Shown here piece by piece: positions 36,101 to 47,436 of a stretch of DNA of 64,000 bases. The number at the start of each line of letters is the position of its first letter. The stretch's first letter is position 1. The position numbers and the translations under genes are program-made. The stretch spans positions 615,565 through 679,564 of the forward strand of contig LNGK01000006.1 in assembly GCA_001510575.1 (NCBI GenBank), read 5' to 3'. The stretch comes from Knoxdaviesia capensis. Its lineage: Eukaryota; Ascomycota; Sordariomycetes; Microascales; Gondwanamycetaceae. A model generated the notes under the pieces. That model worked only from the letters and a program-made list of their open reading frames with translations, had not been told where the DNA came from and searched no databases.

Positions 36101-38517
36101 CTCCACCGCCTCCTCGCGGTCCCACTCAGCAGCCTCAGGGGCCACGTTCACCAGCATGTGCGGGGTCGGCGCCACCGCATCATGGTGGGCGGCATCCGGC
36201 CGCCACGGGCTGATCACGGCCGGCGCGTAGGTCTCGACGGCATACGACCACCGCGTCGGGTCCGGGGTGACGGCTGGCGCGGGGGCGGGAGCGGGGCTCG
36301 GCGCCGCGAGCACTGCGTCGTGTGCCGGGTAGACGAGTGCAGGCACCGGCANGTGGTGCGCGGGGGATGGGGCTGTGGCCTGAAAGGGCGACCCGAGGCG
36401 GGGGGATGCGGTCTGCTCGGGGGCAGTCGTGGTGGTTGCCGCCCAGGCCTCGGGCTCGGTGGTGATGGGGGCGGCTGGGGAGGGCTGCTCGGGGGGCTCG
36501 GCTGGCGCGGTGCTGGTGAAAACCCGGTCGGACAGGAACACGTCGGACTCTTGGCCGGGCGACTCCAGCTCCGGCTCCGGGAGCGGGCTGAGCGCCATGT
36601 CGAGCTCGGTCATCTCCTGCATGTCGGTCAGGTCGACCGACTTCAGCTCGACCTCGGCGTGGTGGCTTGGGATCGACCAGTCCACGCTGTCGCGGTTGTT
36701 CACGGCGTGCGGCGACGGCCAGACATCAGCGCTCTCCTCGACTTCTCTAAATTCTTCGCTGTGCACCGGCACCTGCTCGGCCGTCTCGGTTTCAACGGGC
36801 GGGGTGTTCGCCCGAGCCGCGAGAGCCTTGAGCGCCGCAACTGCGGCCAGGCCCCGCGAGAACAGCGGCGCCGATACTGCGGCGGCGGCCGCATCCTTCG
36901 CCTCGCGGGCTTCGCGCGCGGCCGCGCGCCGCTCCAGCAGCCGGGACGGGGTCTGCGCAGAGCTCTGGTCGGGCTCGACGATCATCCCGCCCTTTATCAC
37001 CGCCGGCAGGGAGATTGAGAGCCGCGCCACCTGGCGGGCGGTCGGCGGCGACGAGCTGGCCGTGCTGTTGCGGCTGGAGCTCGCAGGCTGCGGTGGTGTG
37101 GAGGCTATGCTGGCGGCGCTGGGGGTCAGCGAGCGGCCGCGCGCGGTGGTGGTGGGGGCCTGGGCGGGGGTCGTCGGCCCGCTGGATGGCGGAGTCGACG
37201 GGAGCTGCTGCGCGGGAAGTTTGGCAGAGTCTGGGACTGCGGCGGGCTCGGTTTGCTGGTGCGGGCTGGTGGCTTGGGGAGAGCTCCCGTGGTCGCTTTC
37301 CGGGGGCGAGGGTTGCGCCGGGCCGGCACTGACCAGCGTCCGCGCCGATGCGTCGTCCACTCCACGGACCATCTCGTTGTCCACTGTTCTAATATGGCCA
37401 TCTTCGGGCTCTTCTATCTGGGGTTGCTGGGTTGTCTCTGGCTCTTCTTGCTCTGGCCCTGGTGGCGCCTCCACCAGCTCATCTGCTGCTGTTGTAGCTG
37501 TTGTTTCTGTCGTCATCGACACGCTCTTTTCGTCTGGTTGTATCTCCTCCGCCTCCGTCTCGTCGTCTTCGGCCCCGGTCTCGTCCGGCTCCTCGGGGAT
37601 CACCGTCAACATGGCCCGCACCTCGCCGGTGCTGCGATCATCCGCCGGCTGTACCTCCGCTGCGGGACACACGGGAACCTGTTTTAGTAGCCTTTCATAA
37701 CGGGGAAAGCACAAAGAGATGGCGCAGGCGGGCAATGTTATCAAAACTGGGCCGTTTATAGAGAACAGAGCGAGCGAGATGTGGTGCGGATGTATCTTAG
37801 GGTTGGGGTTGAGGGTTGTGTCATGGGTCAAAACTCACTGGTGATGGCCTGAGCCGGGGAGGGCACTGAAGGGGCGCCGTTGAGAGGGTACAGTGTCTCG
37901 TCGTACTGAGCAAGAGATGCCATGGCTTCATCGCTTGCTGGTGCCTTCGTGGGTTGAGCTGGCCGTTCGGTCTTCAACTGTAACTGTTGCATGCGTTTGT
38001 TCGACATGGACCGGGTGCGAGTCGGCAGAGCCGGGAGAGTGAGCTTGAGCTGGTCATCCAGCAAGCGATTGAGCTCCTTGCGCCTGGTCTCAAGCTCGGC
38101 CAGCCTCAGCTTGCCGGCGTCGACGGCCGCCTGCGCCTCGGCCTCGACGGCGGTCATGAGCTCGTCGACCTCGTCCTCGACGTCGTCGCAGTCCTCGTGC
38201 AGCCGGGCGGCGCGCGCAGCGTCCTCGGCCGCCAGCGCCGCCGCAATGGCGGCGTCCTCGCGGCGGCGGCGGGCTTCGCGCTCGGCGTCTTCGATGCGGC
38301 GCTGCTCGTCCAGCGCGGCGCGGTCGCGGCGGCGGGCCTCGCCCGCGGCGTCGGCGTCCCGCTCAAAGGCGGCCCGCAGGCTGGCGAGGGCGGCGTCGCG
38401 CCGCGTCTCCAGGGCCTCGAGCCGGGCGTTGTGGTCGCTGGTGGTGAGCGTGGTCAGCGTCGTCTGGATCGCGGCCAGCGTGTCGCTCATCGACGCGACG
38501 AGAGAAGCGACTTCCAT
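33200..38517 (-). CDS. Very long acidic protein with N-terminal coiled coil; frame split by one in-frame TGA
   Basis: Exon 1 (38517-37839) and exon 2 (from 37659) join in phase 1 across a 179-nt intron with GTGAGT and CGCAG borders; a TACTAA branch candidate lies near the acceptor. Residues about 1-165 form a charged Ala/Arg/Glu-rich coiled coil starting MEVASLVASM. Then come more than a thousand residues of Glu/Pro/Thr/Ser-rich, probably disordered sequence. A TGA at 34462-34460 ends the frame after 1292 residues. The same frame then continues 419 codons to a stop at 33200, with a strongly acidic block and a compact C-terminus rich in Trp and Leu (ERLAWLFVAGWRAEL, near-terminal GGWLKRLWSSQ). 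I infer one gene of about 1712 codons, with readthrough, a sequencing error or a nonsense mutation at the TGA; two separate genes are less likely. An ambiguous base lies at 36351. Function unknown. Confidence 0.62.
34460..34462 (-). other. In-frame TGA inside the acidic-protein gene
   Basis: The sense strand reads GTG CAT TGA CCA CGC. Coding-like sequence lies on both sides in the same frame. The +1 context is TGA-CCA, not the efficient TGA-CTA readthrough context known from fungal genes. No intron with good borders could be found that would remove it. Confidence 0.7.
34746..34771. repeat. Hexanucleotide repeat (AGCGCC)n in coding sequence
   Basis: About four copies, encoding an Ala-Gly run in the acidic protein. 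A GTC/GAC trinucleotide run at about 35825-35849 similarly encodes an Asp run. Both are in frame, so slippage would change only length. Confidence 0.7.
37797..37818 (+). repeat. Degenerate telomere-like array in an intron
   Basis: TTAGGG, TTGGGG and TTGAGGG units follow one another in the 179-nt intron of the acidic-protein gene, 20 to 40 nt from the donor and far from its branch site. Confidence 0.65.
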
Positions 38518-39954
38518 GGTGGAGTTTGGGGTGGGTGGTGAGTGGGATAAGGAAATAAGAAAGTGAGTGATGTGGTAATGAGATGTGAGCCTTGAGAATG
38601 AATGTGTGAGGCTGTGTATGATAGCGTATCAGTGAATGTGAGTTGTTTGGTATCGTTCGGCGTCCCCAGAACTGGTTGTGATCAACACTTTAAAGAAAGC
38701 AAATCGGCATGGTAGAATGTCCTGCCTCCTATTGAAAAGCACGGTGAACTTAGACTCCCAGGAACCCAAGATACACGAAGAATCGAAAATAGGAAAAGAG
38801 AGTGTGTGGTGTGCTGTGTGTGTGAGAGACAGTGAAGAAGATGAGAAGAGAGGAAGAGGAAACATCGAGCTCAACATAAAGAGGAAGAACAGAAAGCATC
38901 AAGCCCACCTTTACGAGGCGAGATCACAGACGAACCACTCAAAGCTTCCCAGGCCAAACAGGGGACATACTCAGCTGTGGACGGAGGTGCCGCATGTTCT
39001 CCCGGCTACAATATCAGACGTCAGATGTCCTCTCGACACCAGGTTACGTCTTCTTCCTAGCCACGCACCGCTCATGTGGCTACAGCAGTGTCTTCTGGCG
39101 CCCATATGCGATCAAACACAGGGCAAAGTGGGCCGGGAAAATCGGGATATATGTGTCTCTCATAGCATGCGGCTGCTATAGGCTGCAATGCGTCTCCGGG
39201 CTGGCCAGTGGCCGAACAACCTCTTGGATGCTGCAGCTCCGTGTTCCTGCTACTGCTGTATATACTGGCTGCGCCAGATTGTGCACCCGCATGAAGCCGG
39301 CACGACTATGCAAAGCGGCGAGACACACCCAGCAGGACGCAGAGTACGGAGTCCGTACTTACACGCTCCTGATATCTCTCTCTCTGTCCACGAAGCCGGA
39401 GATACTCCAGCAGAACACACTGCACGGATGCCAATCAACGCTCCCAGAAGAGAGGCCCCCTCCGAGAATCCAAACATCCCAGATCCAGAGTTAACGCATT
39501 GGGTACATGCATTCTTACCTGGTCCGGAAGAATCGGACACAAGAAAACGACGAACCGCCCCCTGGTCTGAGCGCCCGTCTCCATGTTCCTGTTTCAGACG
39601 GCGTTTGCCCACCTCTGACCGTTACAAGGGGGGGCGAACAGACCCTGAGGCAGAAAAGAAAAAAAGGAATGGATGTGTTTCTCCTGCAGTGCAACGTGGT
39701 GAGTATGAGAGAGAGAGCATACTAGTGAGAGAATTCAGAGAAATCTAAAGTACCTAGCACGGAGTTTGGATGCGGTGTGAAGTTGAGATACACAGGATCA
39801 GAGAGGAGGAAACACACAGTATGGTTAGGGTTAGGGTTGCGTGTGCTAGGGTTTAGCCCTGTATTGAATAGATCCTCAAAACTATATAGACCACCACATA
39901 TTATCATTATCATAAGACCCAATACGCAAGACAAAACAACAGACACACAGGAAA
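38518..39954. other. Intergenic; no gene seen
   Basis: Holds the promoter of the acidic-protein gene and the 3' end of the bZIP gene (both minus). A 186-codon ORF at 39188-39748 (plus) has no recognisable motif and mixed composition, and I do not call it. A GTACGGA-G-TCCGTAC inverted repeat lies at about 39347-39361. Confidence 0.55.
39825..39855 (+). repeat. Interstitial telomere-like motif, two and a half units plus a third
   Basis: Two perfect TTAGGG units at 39825-39836 are followed by a partial unit and, about 10 nt on, a TAGGGTTTAG. This is the cleanest tandem copy in the window. It lies about 100 nt beyond the bZIP stop. Confidence 0.82.
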
Positions 39955-40972
39955 TCACACATCGCTGATAAACGCCAAAAGACTAAACAGCAGACTGTTC
40001 TGCACGCGACACCCCTCGCCGGCCCGCCGCGCCCGCCGAAACCCCTCCCACAGCCAGCGCTCGATCACCTGCGTGCTGACGCCCTTGAAGTTCTGCTGCG
40101 TGATGAGCATGACGGCCTCGGCGCACGGCGTGGTCGACTCCTCGCTGAACGCACTTGCGCCGCCAGAGCTGTTGGCGGCAGAGCCGGCGGCGGACCCGGG
40201 CAGCAGGCCGTTCATCTCCTGCAGGGCCGACTCGAGCAGGTCGGCAGGCAGCAGCGGCGGCATGGCGTCGCTGTTGATCAGGCACTGCAGCTCGGCGTCG
40301 CTGGTGGAGGCCGGCCGCAGGCCCGACGTGCCGAGCGGGAGCAGGTCGTCGGAGCAGCAGCGCGCGCCGAGCACGCACGACGCCGACGGGCCCGCGTGGT
40401 GGGCGGCGCTGGCCGGCCCCGCCGCGCTGCCGCCGGCGTCGCCCGGCACGCCGGCCTCGTCGGCGGTGATGCAGCACGGCGACGGCGCGGGCGTGGCGTC
40501 GGGCGTCGGCAGCCCGGGGAACGGCATGGGCGAGGTGGTGAGTGTGATGGCGGAGATGCAGCAGGCGCGCGTGGGCCGGGATGCGGTGTGCGCGGGGCCG
40601 GGCATGTTCGGCGCCGGCATCGCGAAGGGCGACGGGTCGGCGAAGAGCGATGGCGGGACTCCGCCGGGCGGCGGGGCGAATGCGAACGGCATGTTCATGG
40701 GGATCGGCATGCTGATCTGCGTCTGGAAGAGCCGCTGGCCGGGGCTCTGCGGCCCGCCGTGGTACGGCAGCTCCTCAACGTCGTCGGCCTCGTCCGGCAT
40801 CGCCACGTCGGGCTGCACCAGGCTGATATCGAACACACCGCCCATAGCGCCAGTCAAGTCCGCATACGGCGGCGAGTCGCCCGCCAGAGCCGCCTGCATG
40901 TCCGGGGAGGGAGTCGACCGCACGCCAACCGACACCGCCTCGTCCTTCAGGACCTCGTACTCGCACTCCTGG

Positions 40973-41010
<38 letters not shown>

Positions 41011-41397
41011 TTGCAGGACCAAGGTCGCCGACGGCGCCATCAGCAGCGGCGCCTTGCCATGGTGCCCACAGGCCAGCATCTCGGCCCGCAGCGCCGCCAC
41101 CTCCGCCCGCGCCTGCTCCAGCGCGGCCTCGGCAGCGCCCAGCCGGTCCTCCATCGACGTCATGTACTCGCGGCGGCGCGCGCGGTGGCGGCGCTGGTTG
41201 TTGCGCACGCGCTCTAGCGTGTGTTCGGCGGTCACGCGCTTCGTGCGGGGCTTGCGGCTGTTGCTGGTGCCGGTTGTTGCCGCGGTGCTGGCCGCGCCCG
41301 CCGCGCACTGCGAGTCGGTCGGCGAGAGCTCGGGCGACGACGGGACGTAGGCCGATGCCGCCTCGGGCCGCAGTTGTGGGGCGTGGGTGAACGCCAT
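39955..41397 (-). CDS. bZIP transcription factor with polyglutamine tract
   Basis: Single-exon 480-residue protein from the ATG at 41397 (MAFTHAPQ); the longer frame upstream has no better ATG context. The basic region reads RVRNNQRRHRARRREY (about 65-80). Leu, Leu, Val and Met follow at heptad spacing, giving a short zipper. This basic region is typical of Pezizomycotina AP-1-like bZIPs. Then comes a run of 13 Gln encoded by a CAG repeat, and a Pro/Ala/Gly-rich middle part with scattered CC pairs. The last about 55 residues (AVMLITQQNFKGV, WLWEGFRRARRAGEGCRV, NSLLFSLLAFISD) form a compact hydrophobic module that, from memory, is conserved in fungal bZIPs of this type. The role is nuclear DNA binding as a dimer; targets are unknown. 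Confidence 0.88.
40975..41013. repeat. (CTG)11 TTG TTG trinucleotide repeat in coding sequence
   Basis: On the sense strand it is CAA CAA (CAG)11, encoding 13 consecutive Gln just after the zipper of the bZIP factor. Being in frame, it can vary between strains without breaking the gene. Confidence 0.92.
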
Positions 41398-42814
41398 AGT
41401 GGGGTGTATGTTGTGTGATATATAGAGTTGTGTGTGTAGCAGAAGCAGCAGTGGTAGTTGGAAAGAAGAGTTGTCGTGCGTGGAACGATTCAAGGCTGGA
41501 GCACAGAGTTGGGGGTGTCCCGCGTTCGTTGGATATTGTGGAAACGGCCCATATATACTCGCTGAGCCGAAGAAAGAAGATGTGAGGAAGCACAGGAGAA
41601 ACCAGAAACAAAATAGTTCTAGAATGAGGACACAAATAGTTCGTTTCCCCTTCAGAAAAACCCGGCATGGAAGGGAAGAAAAGAAGAAGACGGAGAATCC
41701 GAGTGCAAGGGAACCCGAGACAAAAAAAAGAAGGTGAAGGCCGAACGAACACTGGGTTTTACCTTCCCCGTAGAACGAATGACTTTTACGTCAGCGGCTT
41801 CCAAAGTCGAAAAACCCCCAAAACGGTGACATCCGCGGCAAGACACGGACAAAGCCGGGTAAAACAGTGACATATCGCCCAGACAGGGGTCAAATGCCAC
41901 ACCACCCTGCGTTTAGCCGAGACCACGTGACCATCCACCGCCGAAAGCGGGTCTCACACTCCGGCCTTGCCGCCTGTGTCGGCCCGAAGGCCCGTCTTGT
42001 CTTGCCCGTGCATCCCCGGCCAACTCCCGAGGAAATGCTGAGTTCGGGATATTACACGCTTCACTGCACAAACAACAAGCACAAAACACAAACAGTCTTT
42101 GTTTCCTTTTTTTTTTCCGGGGAATCATTGCTTAATTTTGTATTTGAACGTCTCTTTCTACCGACACAACAAAACAGCAGCACTTGACCCGAGAAACCCC
42201 CTCCCTAAATCCAGGAATATGGATTGTCTCCCACCGAGGCACCAAAATGCTCCCTCCAACCGCCATCTCCGCCCTATAAAAGCTTTTTCTCTCCAAGCGG
42301 AGGAATGGCAAGCACAAGTAAGCAGGAAAAGAAAATCAGACAGGAAAAGAAAAATAGCAAAAACCAGGCGTATAAAAATCAAGGACATAATCTGCAAGAC
42401 ATGGAATGGTCTGTTCAGTTCAGCTGAGACAAAGGCCTTCTCTCGTGTGATGAATGCAAAAGGAAGAAACAGATGGCTAGTAGTAGATACGAGGTCGGGG
42501 AAGGGAGAGGGAGTGGTGCGTGTAGAAACATATCGGGTGAGGTGCTGGTTACAAAGGAAATACAAGGATAAGTGTGAAGTCATGTGCAAATGCGGAGAAG
42601 AGAGCGGAAAGTTAAGTGTACAGAAGAGAAGTGTGCCGGCTCAGATGGCGTGTACAAATCCGTCCTGGGTATATATATAGGAGATAAGCGTACGCATCGA
42701 AAACGGCAGCGAAAAGAGGACGTAGAAGAAGAGGGCTGAGAAGTCGGGTTACATATTCCTAGAGTGTATGATGAAGCTCCCCAGCAGATCCGGACACAAG
42801 GAAAGAGGATAACT
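41398..42814. other. Intergenic; no gene seen
   Basis: Promoter side of the bZIP gene and 3' side of the GPI-protein gene, both minus. ORFs (for example 42099-42680 plus) show no motif. AT-rich patches and short T runs occur. No repeat of note. Confidence 0.55.
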
Positions 42815-43825
42815 CTATACCAGATATCCAAGCACCACGAGGAAGCCAGCAGCCCAGCCAACAACCAGCGCAGCACGCGAGCCGTGCAACGACACACCCG
42901 CATTGACGCCGACAACCTTGGGAGTCGACGCCTTCACCACCACGTTGGTGGTCAGTTTGTCGTTGGCGCGCGAGTACTCGAGGGGCGCAAAGTTGCAGGC
43001 GGCAACCACCTCGTCCATGGCCGACCACCAGCCGCCCTGGGCAATGCAACTCCCGCACAACGGGGCAATCGTGGCCACATCGAAGCTGGTGTTGTTGCAG
43101 ATGCACTGGGTCTCGGCAGCTTCAACAGCGGCGTCGGTGTCGGTCTGCTTCTTGGTGCTGTAGTCGGCGGCCGCGTTGGCCACGGCCGAGGATGTGCTGG
43201 TGGCGGGGTTTCCGGCTCCCATCGCAGCAGGTGGGCCAGAGAAGTCGTCGTCGGTGGCGTCGTCGTCGTTGGCGCCGGTGCCCACGCCCAGCACGGGGGC
43301 GTCCATGGTCTGGGCGGCATTGCCAACAGCCAGCGGCATCGAGGTGTCCATGGCCGGGGGCAGCGAGATGGTCGGGGTCATGATCGGGCTGTCAGTACCA
43401 CCGCCAGCACCAGCCAGAGCCGGGATTGTTGCTTGCGGGACCTCGCGGGTGACGGTCAGGGTGATGGTAACACGATCGGGAATGAAGATGCTGGGGCCGG
43501 CGGTGGCGGAGGCGGCGGCATCAGGCGTGCGGGTGATTTCCACGACCAGCCCGAAGGCGTTGGTCACAAATACTCGGCCGGTGCCAGCGGGGATCTGGCG
43601 TCGTTGATGCGGGTGGTGGACTTCCCGGGCGGCAAGTGATCGTTTCTTCAGCTCGTCGTTGGCGGTTGGCACGCGGCATCTGGACGTCAACTCGACCATC
43701 GGCCCGCACATCATCACACACCTCAGGGGGACTTGAATCGGCTGCAGCTCGAATTTCGACGCGGCCTGGGCCATGCCCGACAGGGTCGCCAGGACGGATA
43801 ATATCGATAATGTTGAGGACCTCAT
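42815..43825 (-). CDS. Probable GPI-anchored cell-surface protein, unknown function
   Basis: The 336-residue frame starts at the ATG at 43825, directly followed by a signal peptide (about 1-21, ending GMAQA); the longer frame upstream lacks an ATG. A conserved-looking N-terminal part has paired Cys (VPLRCVMMCGP, SRC). A dibasic KKRS/RRQ stretch could be a Kex2-type site. The middle is Ala/Thr/Ser/Pro-rich and probably O-glycosylated. A second Cys block follows (TQCICNNTSFD, APLCGSCIAQGGWW, AACNF). The C-terminus ends in a hydrophobic stretch (RAALVVGWAAGFLVVLGYLV) after small residues, as in GPI signals. It is probably located at the plasma membrane or in the cell wall. Cys blocks of the CxCNNxxF...CxxC type occur in secreted Pezizomycotina proteins, but no function can be given. 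Confidence 0.8.
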   Translation of the reverse strand: MRSSTLSILSVLATLSGMAQAASKFELQPIQVPLRCVMMCGPMVELTSRCRVPTANDELKKRSLAAREVHHPHQRRQIPAGTGRVFVTNAFGLVVEITRTPDAAASATAGPSIFIPDRVTITLTVTREVPQATIPALAGAGGGTDSPIMTPTISLPPAMDTSMPLAVGNAAQTMDAPVLGVGTGANDDDATDDDFSGPPAAMGAGNPATSTSSAVANAAADYSTKKQTDTDAAVEAAETQCICNNTSFDVATIAPLCGSCIAQGGWWSAMDEVVAACNFAPLEYSRANDKLTTNVVVKASTPKVVGVNAGVSLHGSRAALVVGWAAGFLVVLGYLV

Positions 43826-44409
43826 TGTGTATCTGTTGGAGGAAGGATGGAGAAGGGAGAGGAGAATAGAAAGGAAGAGAGCCGGGGAGACGGTCTCCGG
43901 ACCGAGGCTCGCGCCAAAGATTCCCAGATCTTTGGGTGCAAACAAAAAGAGAATACAAGAATCGAAGGGTTAAAGAAAACAAAGGAATAAAATAAAAAGA
44001 ATTGGATAAAGGGTCGTCAAGTCGATCTCGCAGTACCAGTCGAATGATCAAGCAGGCCGAAAAAAGAATCGAAAAATAAAAGTCGGGGTTCGTTCGTCTT
44101 CACAGTCCGGGTTCGTTCGAGTTGCCCGTAATTTAGGTAGAGACTGAATAGTAGCGAGCAAAATCGAGTCTCGAATACAGATGAATATCGCAGGTTTCGA
44201 GCAACGGGAAATACACACGAGAACGGGGAATGAACGACAGACAAGAGCGACAGTACAGAGTGTTGTTCGTTTGTTTTGGTTGTATGTTTGGCGGATATCG
44301 CAGGCGGGGTGAAGAGAGCAAGAAACGAAAGAAAACTCACGGGAAGAAAATCGCCGTGGTGCCGCAAGCAGCTGAAGAAGAAGAAAAAGAAGGAATAAAA
44401 GAGAAAGCA

Positions 44410-44440
<31 letters not shown>

Positions 44441-46161
44441 AACGGTGGCGGGAGGGAAAGAGTGTGAGAGAGGAGGAAGGGATGGGAGGATTTTCAACCA
44501 GGATTCCGAAGTACCCAAGCAGATCGCAGGTGATCTGGCCACAACGAAGAAAGAGGATGAGAAGAGGGAGGGAAAGAGAGGGAGGAATAGAGAGGCGTGG
44601 GATGGTGGGAGGAAAGAAGGGGAGAAAGGAGAGAAATCGTCAAGAGGGGAGAAGAGAAGAGAGAAAGAGAACGAGAACGGCAATCATCAGGCCCATCACT
44701 GGGCAGATCGGGGACCGGGTGAATGACGGGGGTACTTTTTTGGGGGGGGAATACCGTGCAGAGATACTTGTGAGCACACTCTTCAGCAAAGGCAGACAGA
44801 CAGACAGACGTGGAAGAGTATCTGGGCAGATCATGGAGGCTGAGGAGATTGAAGGTGGGTGATGCAAGGAGCTGGTGACGGCCAAGTCGCGTTTGGCTGC
44901 TGGCCACGGCAACTGGGTACATGCTCTCTCTGGACGGCAGCAGAGTCCCCGGACTCAAGATTCATGCCGTCATCCCTAGTCCAGTCCCGGGCTCCGGGGT
45001 CTATGCTAGGTGTAAGAAGATAATGAAGGCAAGACAGGCTCCCTCTCGCGCTCTCCTTGGATATGTCCAGGCGTTATAGCCGTGAGAAGGGACGGTCGGA
45101 CGTTGGCCACTATAGTACATAGTGTACAGTACTGTACATACACGTACTTCCACCTGCAGTACACTACATCCATGCATGATATCTCATCTTCTCTGTGAGT
45201 TCAGGTCTCGGTCGAAGAAGGCATCCATTGACTGCAGACAGGGTCCCCCCGCCCCCATCGACTGGATTATCACGGCTCACAAATACCTCTCTGGCTGAAC
45301 TCTCTTTTTTTGTCCTCCTTTTCAGGTGGCCATAGACGAAAGCGCCACCACACAGCACATTCAGGTAGACGTTGAAAATCACAAACGGCTCTGATATGGA
45401 CAGTTTCTGCAGCACTAACACTGAAACACGCGACCAAAGTCTGGACACCGGGATGGATGGAGCATTGGTGTGGAATTGAATAAAATACATATTTATATAT
45501 ATATACAAAAATAAAAGGAGAATTTCCGTCCTTTTTATTTCCTGCAAGTCTCTCCGTCCAGTCTAAGTAGTTCTCTTCCCCCCATCTTCCTTGACTGGAC
45601 TTGCATGGTCAGGTTGTGGGCCCCGTCTCTCCTGTAGTATCATCGTAAACTTGGTGAGGCCATCCTGGGAAATATACAACCAACTTACTCACCACAGTAC
45701 TCCTCGTATCCCTTGCTCCCCTCTCCCTCTCTCTCTCTCTCCCGTTCTCTGCCCTGATGAGCATACTGCGACTTCTCTGATATACCACACTGGAGTCCGG
45801 ATGAAACAAGGTCTTGCAAGGTCCCGCTCTATGTTTACTAGATATTCCAAAACTCGCCTTCCATGAGAGAATCAAATGGCAAACGGGGGGCAGTAGAATC
45901 AACATGGAGATGACCGCGCCCGACTGGAGGCGTACGTCTGTCTGTTCGAGTCGTGGTCGTCTGTCTCAGGCAGCACTTGCCACCAGTTCTGGATTTCAGG
46001 TGTGCGTGCGTGTGTGTGTCTTTTTGTGACTGTGTGCGTGAGTGAGAGGTGAGAGAGTGTGTGTCTTGGCCCCCGAGTCGCACATTTATGAGGAAATCAT
46101 GCACCCAGCGAGTCTTTGCCGGCTGGACCGCTTGTGCAAACGTCAAGCCCACTTACACGCG

Positions 46162-46183
46162 CACCACCACCACCACCACCACC
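46162..46183. repeat. (CAC)n trinucleotide repeat
   Basis: About seven CAC units in non-coding DNA, ending in CGCCACA. Confidence 0.85.
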
Positions 46184-46482
46184 GCCACATACAGTATGGA
46201 CACGATCGTGAGACCGCCTCCGAAAAGTCGCCGCCTACAGGTCGGTCTAGCGACACGCAAAAAAACAAGCCACATACTGTCGCTTTTTTTTCCCTTTTCC
46301 CAAGCCAAGTTCCTCAATTCGCTGCATGGCCCCCTGGTGGTCCTCCAAAAAGAACAATCCCCAAAAAAAATAATTCATCAAAGGCCCCCCCCTGCTCACC
46401 TCCCCCAGCATGCTGAAACGCGGAGATCACAACACCCAGTGTCCAAGCCTTCTCTCGCCACCCCTGAGTCCTCTCTGATCCT

Positions 46483-46486
<4 letters not shown>

Positions 46487-46539
<53 letters not shown>
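46487..46539. repeat. (TC)n microsatellite, about 26 units
   Basis: The longest uninterrupted dinucleotide repeat in the window, in non-coding DNA. Confidence 0.92.
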
Positions 46540-46542
<3 letters not shown>

Positions 46543-47417
46543 CACAGACTATGGTCGCATTTTTTTCTGGGAAAGTCAAGCCCGCGGGAAAGGGCTTTTA
46601 TCCTGGAACATGCGAGTCTCATGTTTAAAAAAGGGGGGCCTCCTCGTTCTTTGTTTAACAATCCCCCCCCTTGCTCTGTCTGTCTGCCTCTCTTTCTATG
46701 TCTCCATATGCACGCACTCTACCTCACGTAGTCACGAACGGACGGACAGTCTTTGAAGTTTCCCTTGGTCGTGTCTGCTATCTGTGCCTACGCGTCCTCC
46801 CGTCGAACACTGTCCATGTAAAACACCCGCCTCAATAACCCCATCACCGACCTACCTCTTATACTCTGGTCTCCGCCGATATACCGTGGTTCTCAGTCTC
46901 AACTTCTCCTCCCCCCCCTTTCTCTCTTCATCCCGTGTTCCGTGCCCACCGAAGAAAGAAGAGGTCTGAGCAGAAAGAATGCCGTCACCATTTTTAACCA
47001 AGCTCGCTATGGTGGATTCTCGCTCGGAGTTTCTCTCTCGTTTGGTTGTTGCAAACACTGGTCCAGAGCCCACGGAGGTCTTGGAGTCCGCTGTGGGGGA
47101 GAGAAGCCCTTTTTTCTTCTTTTCGTGCTTCCGGAACTCCCTCTGTCCGCTTAGCATGTTGGCCGTCGCATACATACCAATCGCCGTCAACGGCTATGGC
47201 GGCACTGTCGCAGCGCTTTGGTGGCTTGATGATTGTTCTTTGATTTTTTGGCGGCGTTTGAGGGGAGGCTCGTGGCGTCTTATTTGGAATGCTTGCATGG
47301 ATCTGCTCGCCTTCAGTCGTGTTTCCATTGTTTGGCGAACCGATGCACCTAAGCACAGTTGATGCTAACCTCACACACTCGCTTGCCTAATACAACCAAT
47401 AAGCGACTCACAGTATC

Positions 47418-47436
47418 TAACCCTAACCCTAGGGTT
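47418..47436. repeat. Head-to-head telomere-like motif with palindrome
   Basis: TAACCCTAACCCTAGGGTT: two C-strand units meet one G-strand unit, producing the perfect 12-nt palindrome AACCCTAGGGTT. It lies about 560 nt beyond the stop of the UDP-glucose dehydrogenase gene. Confidence 0.82.

Noticed and set aside
35708..37700. Two plus-strand ORFs of more than 420 codons (35708-37018 and 36429-37700)
   Set aside because: Shadows of the acidic-protein gene, whose high GC removes stops in other frames. No domain.
39188..39748. 186-codon plus-strand ORF
   Set aside because: No recognisable motif, mixed composition and no splice or context support.
40073..41350. 425-codon plus-strand ORF opposite the bZIP gene
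   Set aside because: Shadow frame; its poly-Cys run is simply the complement of the CAG repeat.
45123..45138. 16-nt perfect palindrome TGTACAGTACTGTACA, and a 10-bp inverted repeat at 57776-57799
   Set aside because: About one 16-nt perfect palindrome is expected by chance in 64 kb, and the other inverted repeat is likewise near expectation; no consistent placement relative to genes.
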